Shown one piece after another: positions 26,601 through 40,211 of a stretch of DNA of 64,000 nucleotides. The stretch's first letter is position 1, and each line of letters opens with the position of its first letter. The notes below the pieces were generated by a model. The model ran no database searches, was not told where the DNA came from, and saw only the letters and a program-made list of their open reading frames with translations. A program made the translations under genes and the position numbers. The stretch lies in the NCBI RefSeq assembly GCF_949628265.1, contig NC_088788.1, positions 18,476,001 through 18,540,000 on the forward strand, in the 5' to 3' direction. This DNA comes from Cloeon dipterum. Lineage: Eukaryota; Arthropoda; Insecta; Ephemeroptera; Baetidae.

Positions 26601-28970
26601 GTGAAAGTGCATGTGAGAGGCGTAACACACGCTCGCACATCTCGAGACACCTTTTCAACGCCGCCGTCGACATTATGGCCAAATCCGCTTCGCAGTAATC
26701 CGTACCGGTGGACCTCTTTCCAGATTCAATAATTACACTGTGTGCGTCCAGCCGGCTTTTTATGAGAGCTGTGAGAAATCAGGCTGAGCTAATAAGTTAT
26801 CAGGAAATGCCGAGGACCGGCTGCTTTATTCTCGCCATAAGTGCGTTTCTTTCTTTCACCATTACTGTAGTTTTTTTCTCTCTTTATTATTAATGCGAGC
26901 GGCGGTTTTGTTTCCGCTTATTTTGCTTCAGATTACGAAGGCAGCAAGCGCATCGCGGTGGCTCTCCGACGCCGCCGTGCGTATTGTTATTACAAAAAAT
27001 GTAACGGGACAGCAAAGCTGTTCACACGCATTTTATCATGCAGGCGCAGTTTGTGTTTCAAGAATAATGCGCGCCGGACGTATTATCATCCTTGACGCGG
27101 AGCTGAGGCTGCCGAGAGCGAGCGTTTTAATGCAGCACCCAGGCGGAGGCACTCGGCCAAAATTGGCGATTCTCACTCGGCACGGCGCTCTCTCGCCGAT
27201 GGAATGCGCAAATGGCTAAATTAGCACTTCTCTCGACGACTGAGGTGCGAAAGTAACGAAAATCTTCAAAAGGGGCTCAGCTAAGAGAGCAGCCAGCCTC
27301 TCTCTCACGCCAGTCTCCTCTCCACCGGAATGATAATAAAGTTTAGGAATTAAAATGGTTGCAGCGCGCCCGTATTCTTCGCCGCTGCTCTTGAACCTAA
27401 ACAACTCGTAAGGAGCTTGGCAAACGCTCCGCAGCAAATTACGCGTAATTTAGAGCTAAGGGCTGGAAAACGAAAGTTGGAATTCCGTGGACACCGAAAG
27501 CCTGGTTCAACCCGCAATTGCATGCACCGTCCGCCGGCGGTTGGGCAAGCCGTGTCTTCAACTAAGCCGATATATGCCGCGTCGACCGCACCGAGAGAGC
27601 TTTGATTCCATTATACAAGGCCTGGGGGTTGCGATTGCGAAACGCGCGCGGCGAACACCCGTGGCCTGCATGCAGCTATAGATTCACCCACTGCCACCGT
27701 GTGCAGTGCAGCCGGCTGACGTTGCACAACGAGGTGTGGTGCAAAATAAATAATAAAGTGCACCGGCAAGCGATGACACGGCAAGCAGCACCGACAGATC
27801 AAGTGTCGCCATGGATAATACGTAATTGCACTCGGGTGCAGCTGCGATGCGAACGGCCGATTGCAAAATCAACTGCCACGCGTTTCTTTATTACCGTCAT
27901 GCCTCTTCCAAAAATGGGGGCGAATGAGATAAATTCCGTTAGTTAATATTGCTGAACAGCATTTTAAGGTACCTGTAAAGCAAAGCCAAAGCTCTGTCTC
28001 ACCTCTGCTTATCATAAAAAAAATTGGGAGCCTTGACAGACATGCTTATAAAATTTTGAGGATTTTATAACCTTGTTAGGAGTTTTCACTAAAATTTACT
28101 CTAACTAAAACAATCATTATCTAAAGTGCGATAATAAGTTAAAAAGAAGTTTTCGAAAGAGAATTTTTGCCAGTCATATCGTCAGTTGTATCGACAAATA
28201 TTTTTTTCTTTTTAAACTTATTAATTATACAAAATGGCTATCATTCTGTGCCCTGATCTTAATGAGGATAGGACTATTCATGAAATTTGTTAAAAAAATC
28301 ACAAGTGTCCGTATTGTACTGCTTGCTTTTTTCGGTTCCGCAGGCATCAGATCAGCAGTACTTCACCTTCATAAAAATTCACAAGTCTTAAATCACATCC
28401 TCTATTATGAATTAGTGGCTTGTATACAAACGTTGCCTCTATTATATTTATGAGTTTCAACGGGTTGCTCGTTAATACTATACAAATGTCCAATTTCTCC
28501 TTAATAAGATTTGCTAATTTTGAAAATTTATCACATGTTAAACTGAATTAAATTAAAACGATATTAAAGAGTGAAAATTTACTGCTCAATTTTTTCTAAC
28601 TTTAAAAACACACCAATTGACTGACAACTGGCTCTGTCCTGGTTCTGGTGGACTCTATTTGCTTTATTCCTTTCCTTTTGAAGTAAATATTAATTTAAGA
28701 AATACGTGTGAGCAGCCAATTGAAATTATCAGTTCTGGATATTACTAACGAATGCCGCCAACCCTGCTGACGGGTGTCGGAGCCGCGTGTGATGAGATTG
28801 CGGTCGGCCGGCCAGCCGGTCGGGCGTTTGTCCGAATCGACGCAAATTTGCACGGGGAGCCTCTTGAGAGGCCGGGCGGGCGCGATTAAATTGGCAATTA
28901 CCGCGCACCGACCGCGCCACTATCACCGGGGGGAGTGCGCGTCGGGCGGGCGGGCGTTTAGTATCGCACC
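20640..28970. other. Non-coding stretch in toutatis leader intron
   Basis: GC-rich, CpG-bearing blocks at 21.6-22.6, 25.4-26.2 and 26.9-27.9 kb alternate with AT-rich DNA. (GA)n occurs at 21,908-21,934. AATTA motifs are frequent in the GC-rich blocks, as expected of developmental regulatory DNA. Open frames are short, overlap on both strands or are low-complexity. I see no gene, tRNA or known microRNA. Confidence 0.5.
24693..25001 (-). other. Unrecognised 102-codon open frame in intronic DNA
   Basis: An AT-rich open frame, MKFYKIKQILWCKSKYWLM to SPEELIIKEFDAKNYGEDVQ. It has no low-complexity bias but also no domain I recognise. It lies in the same orientation as toutatis, inside its presumed leader intron. 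The upstream context is AT-rich without a clear promoter. It could be a decayed transposon fragment or chance. Confidence 0.15.
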
Positions 28971-28978
28971 CGGGAGAT

Positions 28979-29022
28979 AGGTCATTGACTTTGACCCACA
29001 TTCTGCAGGCCGACATTGACCT
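28979..29022. promoter_or_regulatory. Cluster of nuclear-receptor half-sites
   Basis: Within 44 bp: AGGTCA (28979-28984), TTGACCC (28991-28997, reverse GGGTCAA) and TGACCTTGG (29017-29025, reverse CCAAGGTCA). The last matches the extended monomer site YCAAGGYCR bound by FTZ-F1-type receptors. Several half-sites this close in a GC-rich block suggest a hormone-receptor-responsive element. Confidence 0.4.
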
Positions 29023-31777
29023 TGGGTGGGTGGAAGTTCACCGTAGTGTGACGTCACGCGGCCTGCCCGGCATTTGCGAGAGCGAAACCGCCGTTTCTGG
29101 GTCCTTGGACCCAAGCGCACCGCGCTGCTGAGTGTTCTCGATGGTGAATGGGCCCGGCGCCGCGAAAACGCCGCCGCCGCTGCTTTTCGCAAACTTCTTA
29201 CGCTCCGCTTCCCCCTTTGAGTACATGATGTACATATGCGCACGTGTACTGTACATATACGCACGCACAGTCGGCTCGAGTAGCTCCATTGACTCTGCGC
29301 TCTCATAGTTGAAAGATCAACAATGTGGTGGCTGCGGCGCGGAAAGAAAGAGAGAAAGAAAGTTGAGCGGGAAACCCGGCTGCCACGCGCAGGGATTTCC
29401 CGTTTGAGTTTCGCCAGATTGATTTTTGCCAATGTAGCAGATAAGTGCGAGCCTTCTTGTTACATTGCACACAAGAATCGTTGAGCCAGTGAATTAGGAA
29501 GAAAGAGAGAAAGAAAGAAAGAAAGAAAGAAAGAGCATGGCAAATCCATCAATGAAGGCAGGAATTCGCTGGCTTAGAGAAAAGCCGCGGTCTAGTGTTC
29601 TTCTGATCTCGGAACACACGCCGCTGTTTATTCTCGGGATTGCACAACATCAATTTCATTGGCCCACAATGAGGATTGAAAGGAGGTAAGAAAAGAAAGA
29701 AAGAAAGGCTTTTCGGAATGCCATTCATTCATCCATCCATCCATCCATCGGCTTGTGTAATTGCAGCACGCGGGCTGGCAGGCTGACGGCCTGCAAACTT
29801 TGTAATTTGGCGGCGGCGGCGGCAGCGAATCTGGATGGCTGCAGCTCCTCGGCTCGGCTCGCCACCGCTGCCGCCGCCGCTGCGAACGACGATAATATGG
29901 GTGAGCATCAAGTAGAGTTTTAGACATCGCGGCAGCGGCAGCAGCGGCAGAAAGAGGAGAAGAGGAAAGAGAATAAAAAAGGAATATCGCCATGGCAACT
30001 CTCTCGCGCTCTGCCTCCTTCCAAATAATACAAAAAATACATATATTTCTCTCTCTCTCTCTCGCTCGCTCTCTGGCTGTGCTCGCTCGCTCGCCTGCTC
30101 TCCACGTCAGCTGCCCCTCCGCCTCCCCTTCACCTCAAAGTGCTGTTCCATCATCTCGGAATAAAAAGCAAAAGCAACTATTACTGTAGACAACAGCAGC
30201 AGCAGCAGCAGCTCGGGCGGTGGTGGCGGCGGCGGTGCGACGACGGCACAAAAATTTCTATAAATATGACCGGCCGCGCGGCGCGTAATGGCGCATCATC
30301 CGCCGCGCGATATCCTTGTCGCGCTACACAAATTGATTCCGCTCCTTTGTCGTGCGTGCCGCGTGCGTGTTGATCAAACAGTGCCAATTATTTCGCTCTC
30401 TCCCTCTGCCGAACGAAAAGGGTGCAAATTCAAACCTGCCCAGGTGGGCGCGGTGATAAATGTAATAATTATTGTTTCGCCAGAATCGCCACCCCCGCAT
30501 GCTGCTAATTTTTGCCTTTGGTGGCTTGTCAATTTAGCCATTTTCGTTTTGATGATTTGTTTGCCTAAAAATAGCGTGTGCTAATTGGCAAGCATTTATT
30601 TTTATCAAATGTACGTTAATACCTGATTTGTGGGATTTGAATATTGAGCACGTGATTGAACATGTCGGGTAGATTTTAAAAGTAATCATTCAAGTAACAG
30701 TGGAGTGAGCAGGAAAACGGTTTGAGCTGTGTGCCGGTAATTTACGCTCGAAATTCAAAATTAAGGAAGAATGCGTACATTTAGGTTTGAAAACAATCTT
30801 ATAGGATAAAATAAATTATCTCTCCCCATAATTTACAAAATATAAATATTTCCCTTTTGTTACGATTTGTTGTAAGGAGATGCATTCTTGTTCAAGGTTC
30901 GTTTTTACCTTTAAATCAAAATCCAATATATCAATGCAGCAGTTTTTAGCATTCAAGATATATTATAGATATATATCGAATACCAGGAGTTTTACTCTGA
31001 TCCAAGCAGCCGGCTTAAACCCCTGTTGAGTTAGTGTTGGGGATTAACGTAAGCATTTAAGTTGCATGCTCCCGGTATTAGGTGATTATGTTGGCATTGA
31101 AAGAAAAATTCATATTTTTTTCGGTACATTCCAGTGCTTACTGGACATGTTTACACAATTTTTGCTTATTCCAGGTTCTTAAAAAATGCCTTTCCTCGTA
31201 AATACGAGAATTCATTCAAAGATTTCGCGCATTTTAATGTTGATGAGCAGATTTGTCGAAAATGTCAGTGCACACGGCGAGCGGATTTTCCACTCAATTA
31301 GATAAAACGGACCAATAATCAATATACACGCTACAAAGCCGATCGTGCCGGCTGCTTGTGTAAACACTGTCTTATCAGAACGCCGTGAGGCCGGAATTTA
31401 TCTCGGAATCGCTAGTTTCTCGGAATGACCGAATTCTCACTCGAACAGTTTCCGGCTTGCAGGCTCGCACGCATTCCCCGAGCGAGAAGAAACAGCAACA
31501 GCAAGGCAGCTGGTAATGAAGGCAGGCTGGCCGATTTGCGAGCTACTTGTTAGACGCCGGGGCGCATTTGCATACGTTTTGCACACTGGGAAGCGGGGAG
31601 CGCGCGCGTCCGGCAGGCGCAGGCAACCTTTCCAAATTCGCCAGCCTCTTCTGTGTGTTGTAAGCGACCAAGTATGGCCAAGATCAATAATATGGTGTGC
31701 TCTGGATGAAACTTTATTGCTATCCACTCCGCATCACATCCATCCACAGAGCGGCAGCGGCGGCGGCGGCGGCGCTT

Positions 31778-31780
<3 letters not shown>
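29023..31780. other. GC-rich, repeat-rich non-coding stretch
   Basis: Contains GAAA-type tracts (29,340-29,360 and about 29,500-29,533), a TCCA tract at about 29,727-29,748, a TC run near 30,045-30,065, and a CAG run at about 30,190-30,212. A TATAAATA sequence lies near 30,259 on the plus strand. Open frames mostly follow these simple repeats. No gene is supported. Confidence 0.5.

Positions 31781-31781
<1 letters not shown>

Positions 31782-31867
<86 letters not shown>
31782..31867. repeat. (TC)n microsatellite, about 43 units
   Basis: About 86 bp of uninterrupted TC dinucleotides, the longest perfect simple repeat in the window, preceded by a (GGC)n block at 31,752-31,774. On the minus strand it is a GA tract, the binding sequence of GAGA-type factors. 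Its length could also be an assembly-sensitive feature. Confidence 0.97.
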
Positions 31868-31870
<3 letters not shown>

Positions 31871-34800
31871 CAGCTCAGCTAAATAATTTTCGCATTCACC
31901 GCCTCGCGCACCGATCAATTGCCGGGCCGATTTTTCAGGGCTGCCTCGCGAGCTGCTTATCAAACACCGGCAATAGCCAGACGCGCACGTATATTTACAA
32001 GTCAATAAAAAAGATCGCACTCGCTGCTTATTCACCGCTGATAAAGGGAAGCTGCTGCTTGACGTGATTAGGCTTTAACTATTGTGATTGTGGCCCCGAC
32101 GACTCTAGTATTTCGACATACTTCGCTTATGTATTCCAGTTATTAAATAAATAATGCAAATGTAAATAAAATGATAGAACCAGTTAAGTGTAGAGTTTTT
32201 AAGAAAAAGGCACTCTTCACCAACCGAAGCAGTCATACAAGCTGTTGCTTACTCGAACTTCTTTGTATGGATGATCTTATCACTTAATGTTCTTTATTGT
32301 ACAGTAAGTGATGAAAAAATCAATCAGAACAAACTTTTTAAAATAATATCCAAAGGAAATCCTGAATTTTTGTCACCCCTGCAATGGTTGACCAGAATTG
32401 CGAGTCTTTTCACAAACAAACGACACGCCTATCCCGTGCCTTCCACTTTCCAATTTGTATAAAAAGCAGACGAATGATTGTATTTGCGTCAAATGTGATT
32501 TACCTATTGCATTTAACCAGTTCTTCAATTGTAATACAAATTCCTTTACATAATTTGAAGCCGCAAAATGAACTTGTGAACCCCTGCTACCACGTTTTGA
32601 TAAAGTTTGTTGTATACTTTCGTGTTAAATGAATTATTTATTCAAATAAATTAATGAACACGTTCAGCAAATTTGAACTTTTGTAACGATGTCCACTATA
32701 TATGCAGGGGTTTTAATTTGATGCAGCGTAGTATACTCCACCAGTGTTTGGCAAATCAAGCTCGTCAAGTCATATTCATCTATTTATCAGTGCACCATCA
32801 CTATCAGCCGTTGTAAAACTGTGTGCTGTAAAATAAAATATGCTACGCTTAATAGATGGCATTATGGTTCACCTAGATTTTAGAAAATTTGTCTCTGTTG
32901 TAATTCTTTCGTATGACACTACCGAGAAAAAAGGAGATCCTTAAAATCTTCATCCTTGAGGATCCAAAATGTATCCAAGAGTTTTATTCAATAAATAGAA
33001 CAACAAAAGATCAACCAAAGCTTGTTGGACCTTGAACTTAATAGCGGGGGTATTTATTTACAGCGTGGGGGTTCAATGGCAATAGTGCGTTCTTTGTTTG
33101 ATACTTTCTAAGAAATACCAATAGAACCAATAATAGAGCTTGTATGTGCTTTTCATGGTAAAAGTTTCTTGTCACTAATAAAAGATCTCTGGAGCAGGTA
33201 TTCGGGGAAAAATAAGCGAAATTTACTTTACGACCCCGTTGGCTCGAATTGTTACAGACAGTCTTCATAATGTAAATGCAATGGGAGATAAATTGAGCAT
33301 TTCGGAGATCTTTTATACAGGCTGCCCAATGTTAGAGATGGCAAAAGGTGGTTAATTTAGTGACTCTAAATTCTCAAATAGGGAGGCTTTGGGACAAATG
33401 TCTGGCGTTTCAATGAAAGAACTCCGTGCGGGGTTAGGCGGAAATATGGCCACATTGGGCCCAAGCTCCTCTGCGGCCACTCGGACCCCGTGTTATCCGC
33501 TCGGTGGTGTTATTGGGCTCATAGCCCTCGGGATGTGCTGAGCAGAGATTAAAAAAATCGGTATTGTGAATATTTAATTTAAAAGAGTAAGGCGGAAAAC
33601 TAACATTCCCATTAAAATTTGAAATAATGAATAGCAGAACAAAATAAATGGGTGCATGATGAAATATTTTAAATACCAAACCCACCCCAGTTTGCAAACA
33701 GGAAAATGGTTAAATATGAGGAAAAGGAGTGTAGCCGTTTGCTGATAAGTTGTATTCAAATAAAAACAAAATGCGCAAATTATCACATCCGTGCTTCCGG
33801 ACGAAAAGCAAGATTTCAAACGCCAAACAGCAAAAACGATCGAATGGGCAAATGGCAACTCTCAAAACTCGGAGTGTTGCATGCTCCCTGCTGCCGGGTG
33901 TCACCTGAAGTTCTCTTTCTTTCTCTCTCGAAATAAAAATAAAAAACACGGTCATGATGTCAACGTCGGCGATTTGGCCGCAATTACAAAGTCGGCAGGA
34001 GGAGGCGACTCCGGGGGCGTGAATCTCGTGCGAATTGAATCGGCGGCGCATAAAGAAGAAAGAGGCGCGCGCGAGCAGAGTGTGCAATAAATTTATTCAA
34101 GCGGCGGCGGCGGCAGCGGCGGAGAAGAAGAGGTTGCTTGCTCGCTGGTTGGGAAACATTTTATGAAGAGTTGCCTCAAAAGGGGAGTGTGAGTCAGTCA
34201 TGATGGCGAGGGGCGAACAATACAACATTGATCCCTCGGCGATATGTATTTAGTATCCACCAGCCAGGCCAGGCAGGCAGCGAGCGAGCGGAATTACACA
34301 CACTCACACAGCGCCTGCCTGCCTCTGCCCGCTCGCTCACTCGCGCACTCTTTGCAACCATTTTAGTTTGCTGTCTCTCCACCTCTAATAAATGATAATT
34401 TTCTGCCGAAATTACTGCCCGTGCCGTGCAGCTCGCGCCTTTCCCCTCGCCGCCATAATTCCGCGCAGCCTCTCTCCGCGACGGCGGCGGCAGCGGCGTT
34501 ATACCTTCTGTCCTGCCGCTTTTGTTGCTAAAGCGGCAATAATTATTATTACCATTCTGCATGAATAATTCAGCGCCGAATTTCGAAAAGGAAAACGCAC
34601 CTGGTCCGCACGGCCACGGCATGACATGTGTGTGACTCACGCACCATTGCCATTGCGAAATCATCCCCGTAATCACCAAAGAAAATAAAAGTTGGATAAC
34701 AAAAAATAAAAATCGAAATTATTGCATTCTACCCTCATGGAGGGTAGTCAGGTGTGTCCGTGCTTTTAATTTAATTTTCAGCAATCCAGTAGCATGTTCC

Positions 34801-35893
34801 ACAGGCTAATTACTGTCGCCGTTGCTCTCGAAAGGCAAATTAATGAGCCAATTAAAAACTAACTGCACGAATTACGAAAAATGCAATTAAAGAGAATGGA
34901 AACGCAACCAGCGCTGCGGCTGGCAAAATACGTGACAATGGTGAAATTCGAGTCCGAGCCCGGGCTGCATCAATTAAAGTGGCATTCTATCCTCTTTTCG
35001 TGTCGTGCTCTCGGAAATTCGTAGCAAAGGATAACACCTTCACAAAGGAATACTCAGCCAACTCAGTAAACAACCTTTGTAAACGAATAAGTATGGGGGT
35101 CTTCCTTTAAACCTGTCGCATAGTTATAAACAAGAATATTCCCCCTGTGTGGTGATTTTTCAACAACTCACTGGAGCAATAAATTCACAAATTGAAATCG
35201 TTTACAAATAATGAGCAATTATTGGAATATATTTTCAGTCTTGGACTGTTTTGAATCTTGAAAACCGGACGAGCGGCCGCGAATTGTTGTTGAATATCTA
35301 AATAAAACCGGTGGATCATTGAAAGTTTGATTGCTCAGCTTCGTTGAGTCGAGAGCGCGCTCACCATCGGGGCCCCGTTGAGAAAGAAAAACAAAGCAAG
35401 CCGAGAATTTTATTTGGCCGACGATATTAGAGGTTTTCGCCTAGAAACCAAAGTTCAAGTCCAAGACTCGGTGCACAAGCGAAACTTTTCGCAAAACTGC
35501 CCCATAATGTACTAGAAGCAGAAGCAGCAGCAGTAGCAGCGGTTGCAATGTGAAATGGTCTGTTGTTTACGTTGGACGAAAGTGCGCATCGCAGAAGCCA
35601 TTCGTTATACAATCGGCGAACACAGAGCAGATAATTCGCGGGACACAGTCCGCGTGTTTACAAACAGCGTATGTACGTAATCCATTCGTCCGTCCGTGTG
35701 TCTCGCGGGTGTCCGGTGGTCCCGATTCAAACATAATTCGGCAGTCAGCAACAACGGCTGCGAGCGAGAGCGAGCGAGCGAACGAGCGAGCAGCAGCAGC
35801 AGCTTTGCATTCCCCACACGCAGTCACGGAAGAAGGAAAACGAGAAGAGAGCACAAAAAATCGGCTCGATTAGGGAGCAGATGCGGGGCCTAC
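31868..35893. other. Mostly AT-rich non-coding stretch
   Basis: AT-rich from 32.1 to 33.4 kb. A short GC-rich island lies at about 33,425-33,545 and GC-rich repeat-bearing DNA at 33.9-34.6 and 35.3-35.9 kb, with GAGC and CAG repeats near 35,762-35,802. I see no supported gene or RNA. Confidence 0.5.
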
Positions 35894-36110
35894 CTTGGTT
35901 CCGCGGCCGCCGTGGGCCTGCTGCACACGTCACGCGCGCCGTTCGGACACTCGGACGATCCGTCCGGACGAGACTCGGGGCTTGGACGCGGGGTTGACCT
36001 GCAAATTCGGGCACTGTCGCACCAAACAACAACACTACGGTTCTTCTCCGGTCTTGCACTCGTAACAAATGAACGAAACGCGAACGGCGTTCGTTCCCTC
36101 TCCTCCTTTG
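35894..36110 (-). other. Candidate distal non-coding first exon of toutatis
   Basis: In a very GC-rich block the minus strand has GCGGAACCAAG followed by GTAGGC, a consensus donor, with exon end at 35,894. The upstream side (about 36.0-36.4 kb) is CpG-rich and promoter-like. Splicing to the acceptor at 13,388 would create a 22.5-kb leader intron. The exon start given here is only a guess; no clear TATA box was seen. Confidence 0.3.
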
Positions 36111-36419
36111 CCTGTGCCGTGCCGCCCGGCACACAGCGGCCGAGAGAGAAAAGAGAGAGACGAGGGGGAGGGGGCAAGAGCAGGAGCCGTCGTAATGTGT
36201 CGTGCACTCTGCAAGATGTCCGCTTGCTTGCTTGCTTCCCTGCCCGCCCGTGTTTGCTCGGCTCGCTCGCTCGCTCCCGCTGGCCACGCAAACTGCCCCG
36301 CGCGAGCGGGGGCGCGGCGGCGGCGCCACCCAGCGGCGCCTCGCGCCGCCGCTCCACCTTCGCCTCACGCACCTGACCGATTTTCGCAAATTTAATCAAA
36401 ACATGCATAATACGATATT

Positions 36420-38098
36420 CGCCGCTTTTTATCTCATTGATTTAGCCGCTCGCAACCCTTTGACGTCTTCGCGCGTAGTTCCGCTCCCGATGAATTTCCT
36501 TCCTTCCGTTGCACGCTGCAATAATTAAACCCTTTTCTTGATATCATCAATTCCTGCTGCGAAAGTGACAGGTGGCGAGCCGAACACCGCAATAATATTG
36601 CCAACATAAACGGAAAATAATGATATAGTAAATGCCCAAAATTCTCCCCTCGCATACATAAATATATGTTCATTATCTTTCTCCCATACACACTTTATTC
36701 ATTCCCTCCGCTCCTGCGTGTATTCCATTTGGTTTATTGATAACGCCTCTCCAAGCCACCCACTCCCGATTATTTATTTATGCTCATGTCCACCTAAACT
36801 CAATGAGTAAATGAGTATCACCCCTTCTCCCACCTCCTTGCGGGTGCCCCACCGATGCAGCAGTTTTTTTTATCATTTTCATCCTCCCCCTAATCAACTC
36901 TCGCACGTGCCTTATCCTTACATTGGCACGTGACAGCGAGGGAAACGCAATGGATTGGCCACCTATTGGCCGCACGTCGAACTACTCAAACCGGAAAATT
37001 CGTGGGAGATTCAAAAAAACTCAATAATTAGGCACACATGGTTCCAAAATTATAAGTAATTTCGACAATGTATTGATGAATACACTGTCGACATTTTTCT
37101 GTGAGAGTTAAATAATGAGATCAAATTATATATGAATTTTAAGCATTAAGGCACCTTTTCAAAATCAAAATTATATTAAATTTGTAACTTAAACATTAAT
37201 CGTTTTTTGTCATGATTTCATCAAAAGAATCTAGTATGTAAAATGGAACACATTTTAATCACCCGCGGATTCTGGCATCTGCAGAATTCAAGATTTTTGG
37301 GGAACCACGCCCATACACAACACCCCTTTTAAAATTCCCAGATGTAGAAAGCTTATGAAGCTATTAAGCTCTCTACCCAGAAATAATGCCTCATTAAAAC
37401 GTGTGTTGGTAGTTTATTTTGATTGAAAAAAATCAAAATATGACAAATTTTTGTCGAATTTCCTTTGTTTAACATTTACATACGACCTCACATTGTTAAT
37501 AAAGAAAAACAGCTACATATATATAGCATTTAAACAAGGTAAAATTATCATTCATTTTCATGACAAAAGTATAATTCGCTGTGGCAGTGGCCTATAACTG
37601 CGACATGACGCTAATTTTAGAGTTGAAACAATCAATACAAAAAACCAATTGTACGAGGTTACGGCAACCGACGCTGCCATAGCAAATTTTCAAATTTAGT
37701 GTCTTCATTAATTTAAAAAAATTGTTTAGAATAAGGGTACAAATTACAATAATCTTCAAAAATAGATGAATTTTTCATATCCCTTGTAATTACTTCATTT
37801 TTCCTCCCTGCTGACCAGCAGTAAAATCAAATTTATACGAAGGGAAATAAGATTTAAATCTTCAAATTATTATGACCTTCCCCTTCAATAAGAGATAAGA
37901 AAGACTAAGTTTATCGCAAAATATATCAAATGGATTTAATAGTACTATTTTTATCAGTATTTATTTCTTCACTTCACCAAATTAAATAATTTCACTATCA
38001 AACACTGCTGTGGCAGTAAGTACATCTCAAATGAGCCGGGACAAAAAATCATGTAGTTTTGTTTTTGAAGTTTAATTAAAGAGGAGCGATACAATAGG
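36420..38098. other. Spacer between toutatis promoter region and RpL23
   Basis: About 1.7 kb of AT-rich DNA. No open frame above background, RNA gene or repeat was recognised. Confidence 0.6.
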
Positions 38099-39418
<1,320 letters not shown>

Positions 39419-40211
39419 CGTGAAGCGATGGAGCCAAGACTAAAGAGTTGTTGTGACTTGGAGCTTGGCGGCGCTGGTGTCGATGTGCGTGTGTGGAATG
39501 TTCGAGCGAGAGTGGCGCGGAAGGAAAGGAGTGAGGAGTGTGTTTCATTGAGATTTGAGACGACTGCAGATATTTCAATAATAGTGATAATTATTAAATT
39601 AAATACAGCGTCCTCGGTGTATATCGAGCATTTTATTGTTAGTTATCCTCAGCCCGCAGACGGAACAGTAAGCTCATGAATTATGGCTGCAACCAGCAGC
39701 CGAAACTAGTTGAGCGGGACATTTATGTAGATATATAGGCGGGTAGTTCGAATGCACCGAGGAAGCTGCATTTAACTTCAACTGAAAATTACGAAAACCT
39801 TGCGTAATTCTGCCTTCATTGGCAACTATCAATAAGAACTGGTAAATCAAACATTTTTCGTAATTTTCACGCCTGGATCATCATCTTTATTATTATATAT
39901 TTCACTCGAATTATTGCTACCTTTCTCTAGAAAGAAAAAATAATGAAAATAATTGCATTTATTTTAACAAGAAAACATTCATTTTATTGACAATATAATA
40001 TGTTACAAACATTTTAACTTGTTTCCCATCTTTCTGCGTGCAGTTTTACGACTCTTTAAAATACAATAATTATATTCCATTCATTTATTTATTACAACAC
40101 AAATAGCTTTTTGGCTCACTGACTGACATACATTACATAGAGACCAAAAATAAAACTAGATTTAATCGCGTCCCTTGCTATTTTGTTCTTGTCAGATTAA
40201 GTCGTCCTTCT
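39419..40211. other. Spacer upstream of RpL23 and downstream of RP2
   Basis: Includes the RpL23 promoter and leader and the RP2 3' UTR. A minus-strand AATAAA lies near 40,086, about 125 nt beyond the RP2 stop. Nothing else was recognised. Confidence 0.6.

Noticed and set aside
28829-28845. Another TTTGTCCGAATCG copy as part of the MITE family
   Set aside because: Single motif with no inverted partner nearby; likely chance.
30259-30266. TATAAATA as a promoter
   Set aside because: The motif is good, but no leader, donor or open frame follows in a convincing way.
31516-32067. 183-codon frame through the TC repeat
   Set aside because: Much of it is Leu/Ser dipeptides from the microsatellite; not a gene.
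35696-36408. Long overlapping open frames (up to 226 codons) on both strands
   Set aside because: The sequence is very GC-rich, so stop codons are rare. Translations are Arg/Ala/Ser-rich without domains, on both strands at once. A promoter or leader exon explains it better.
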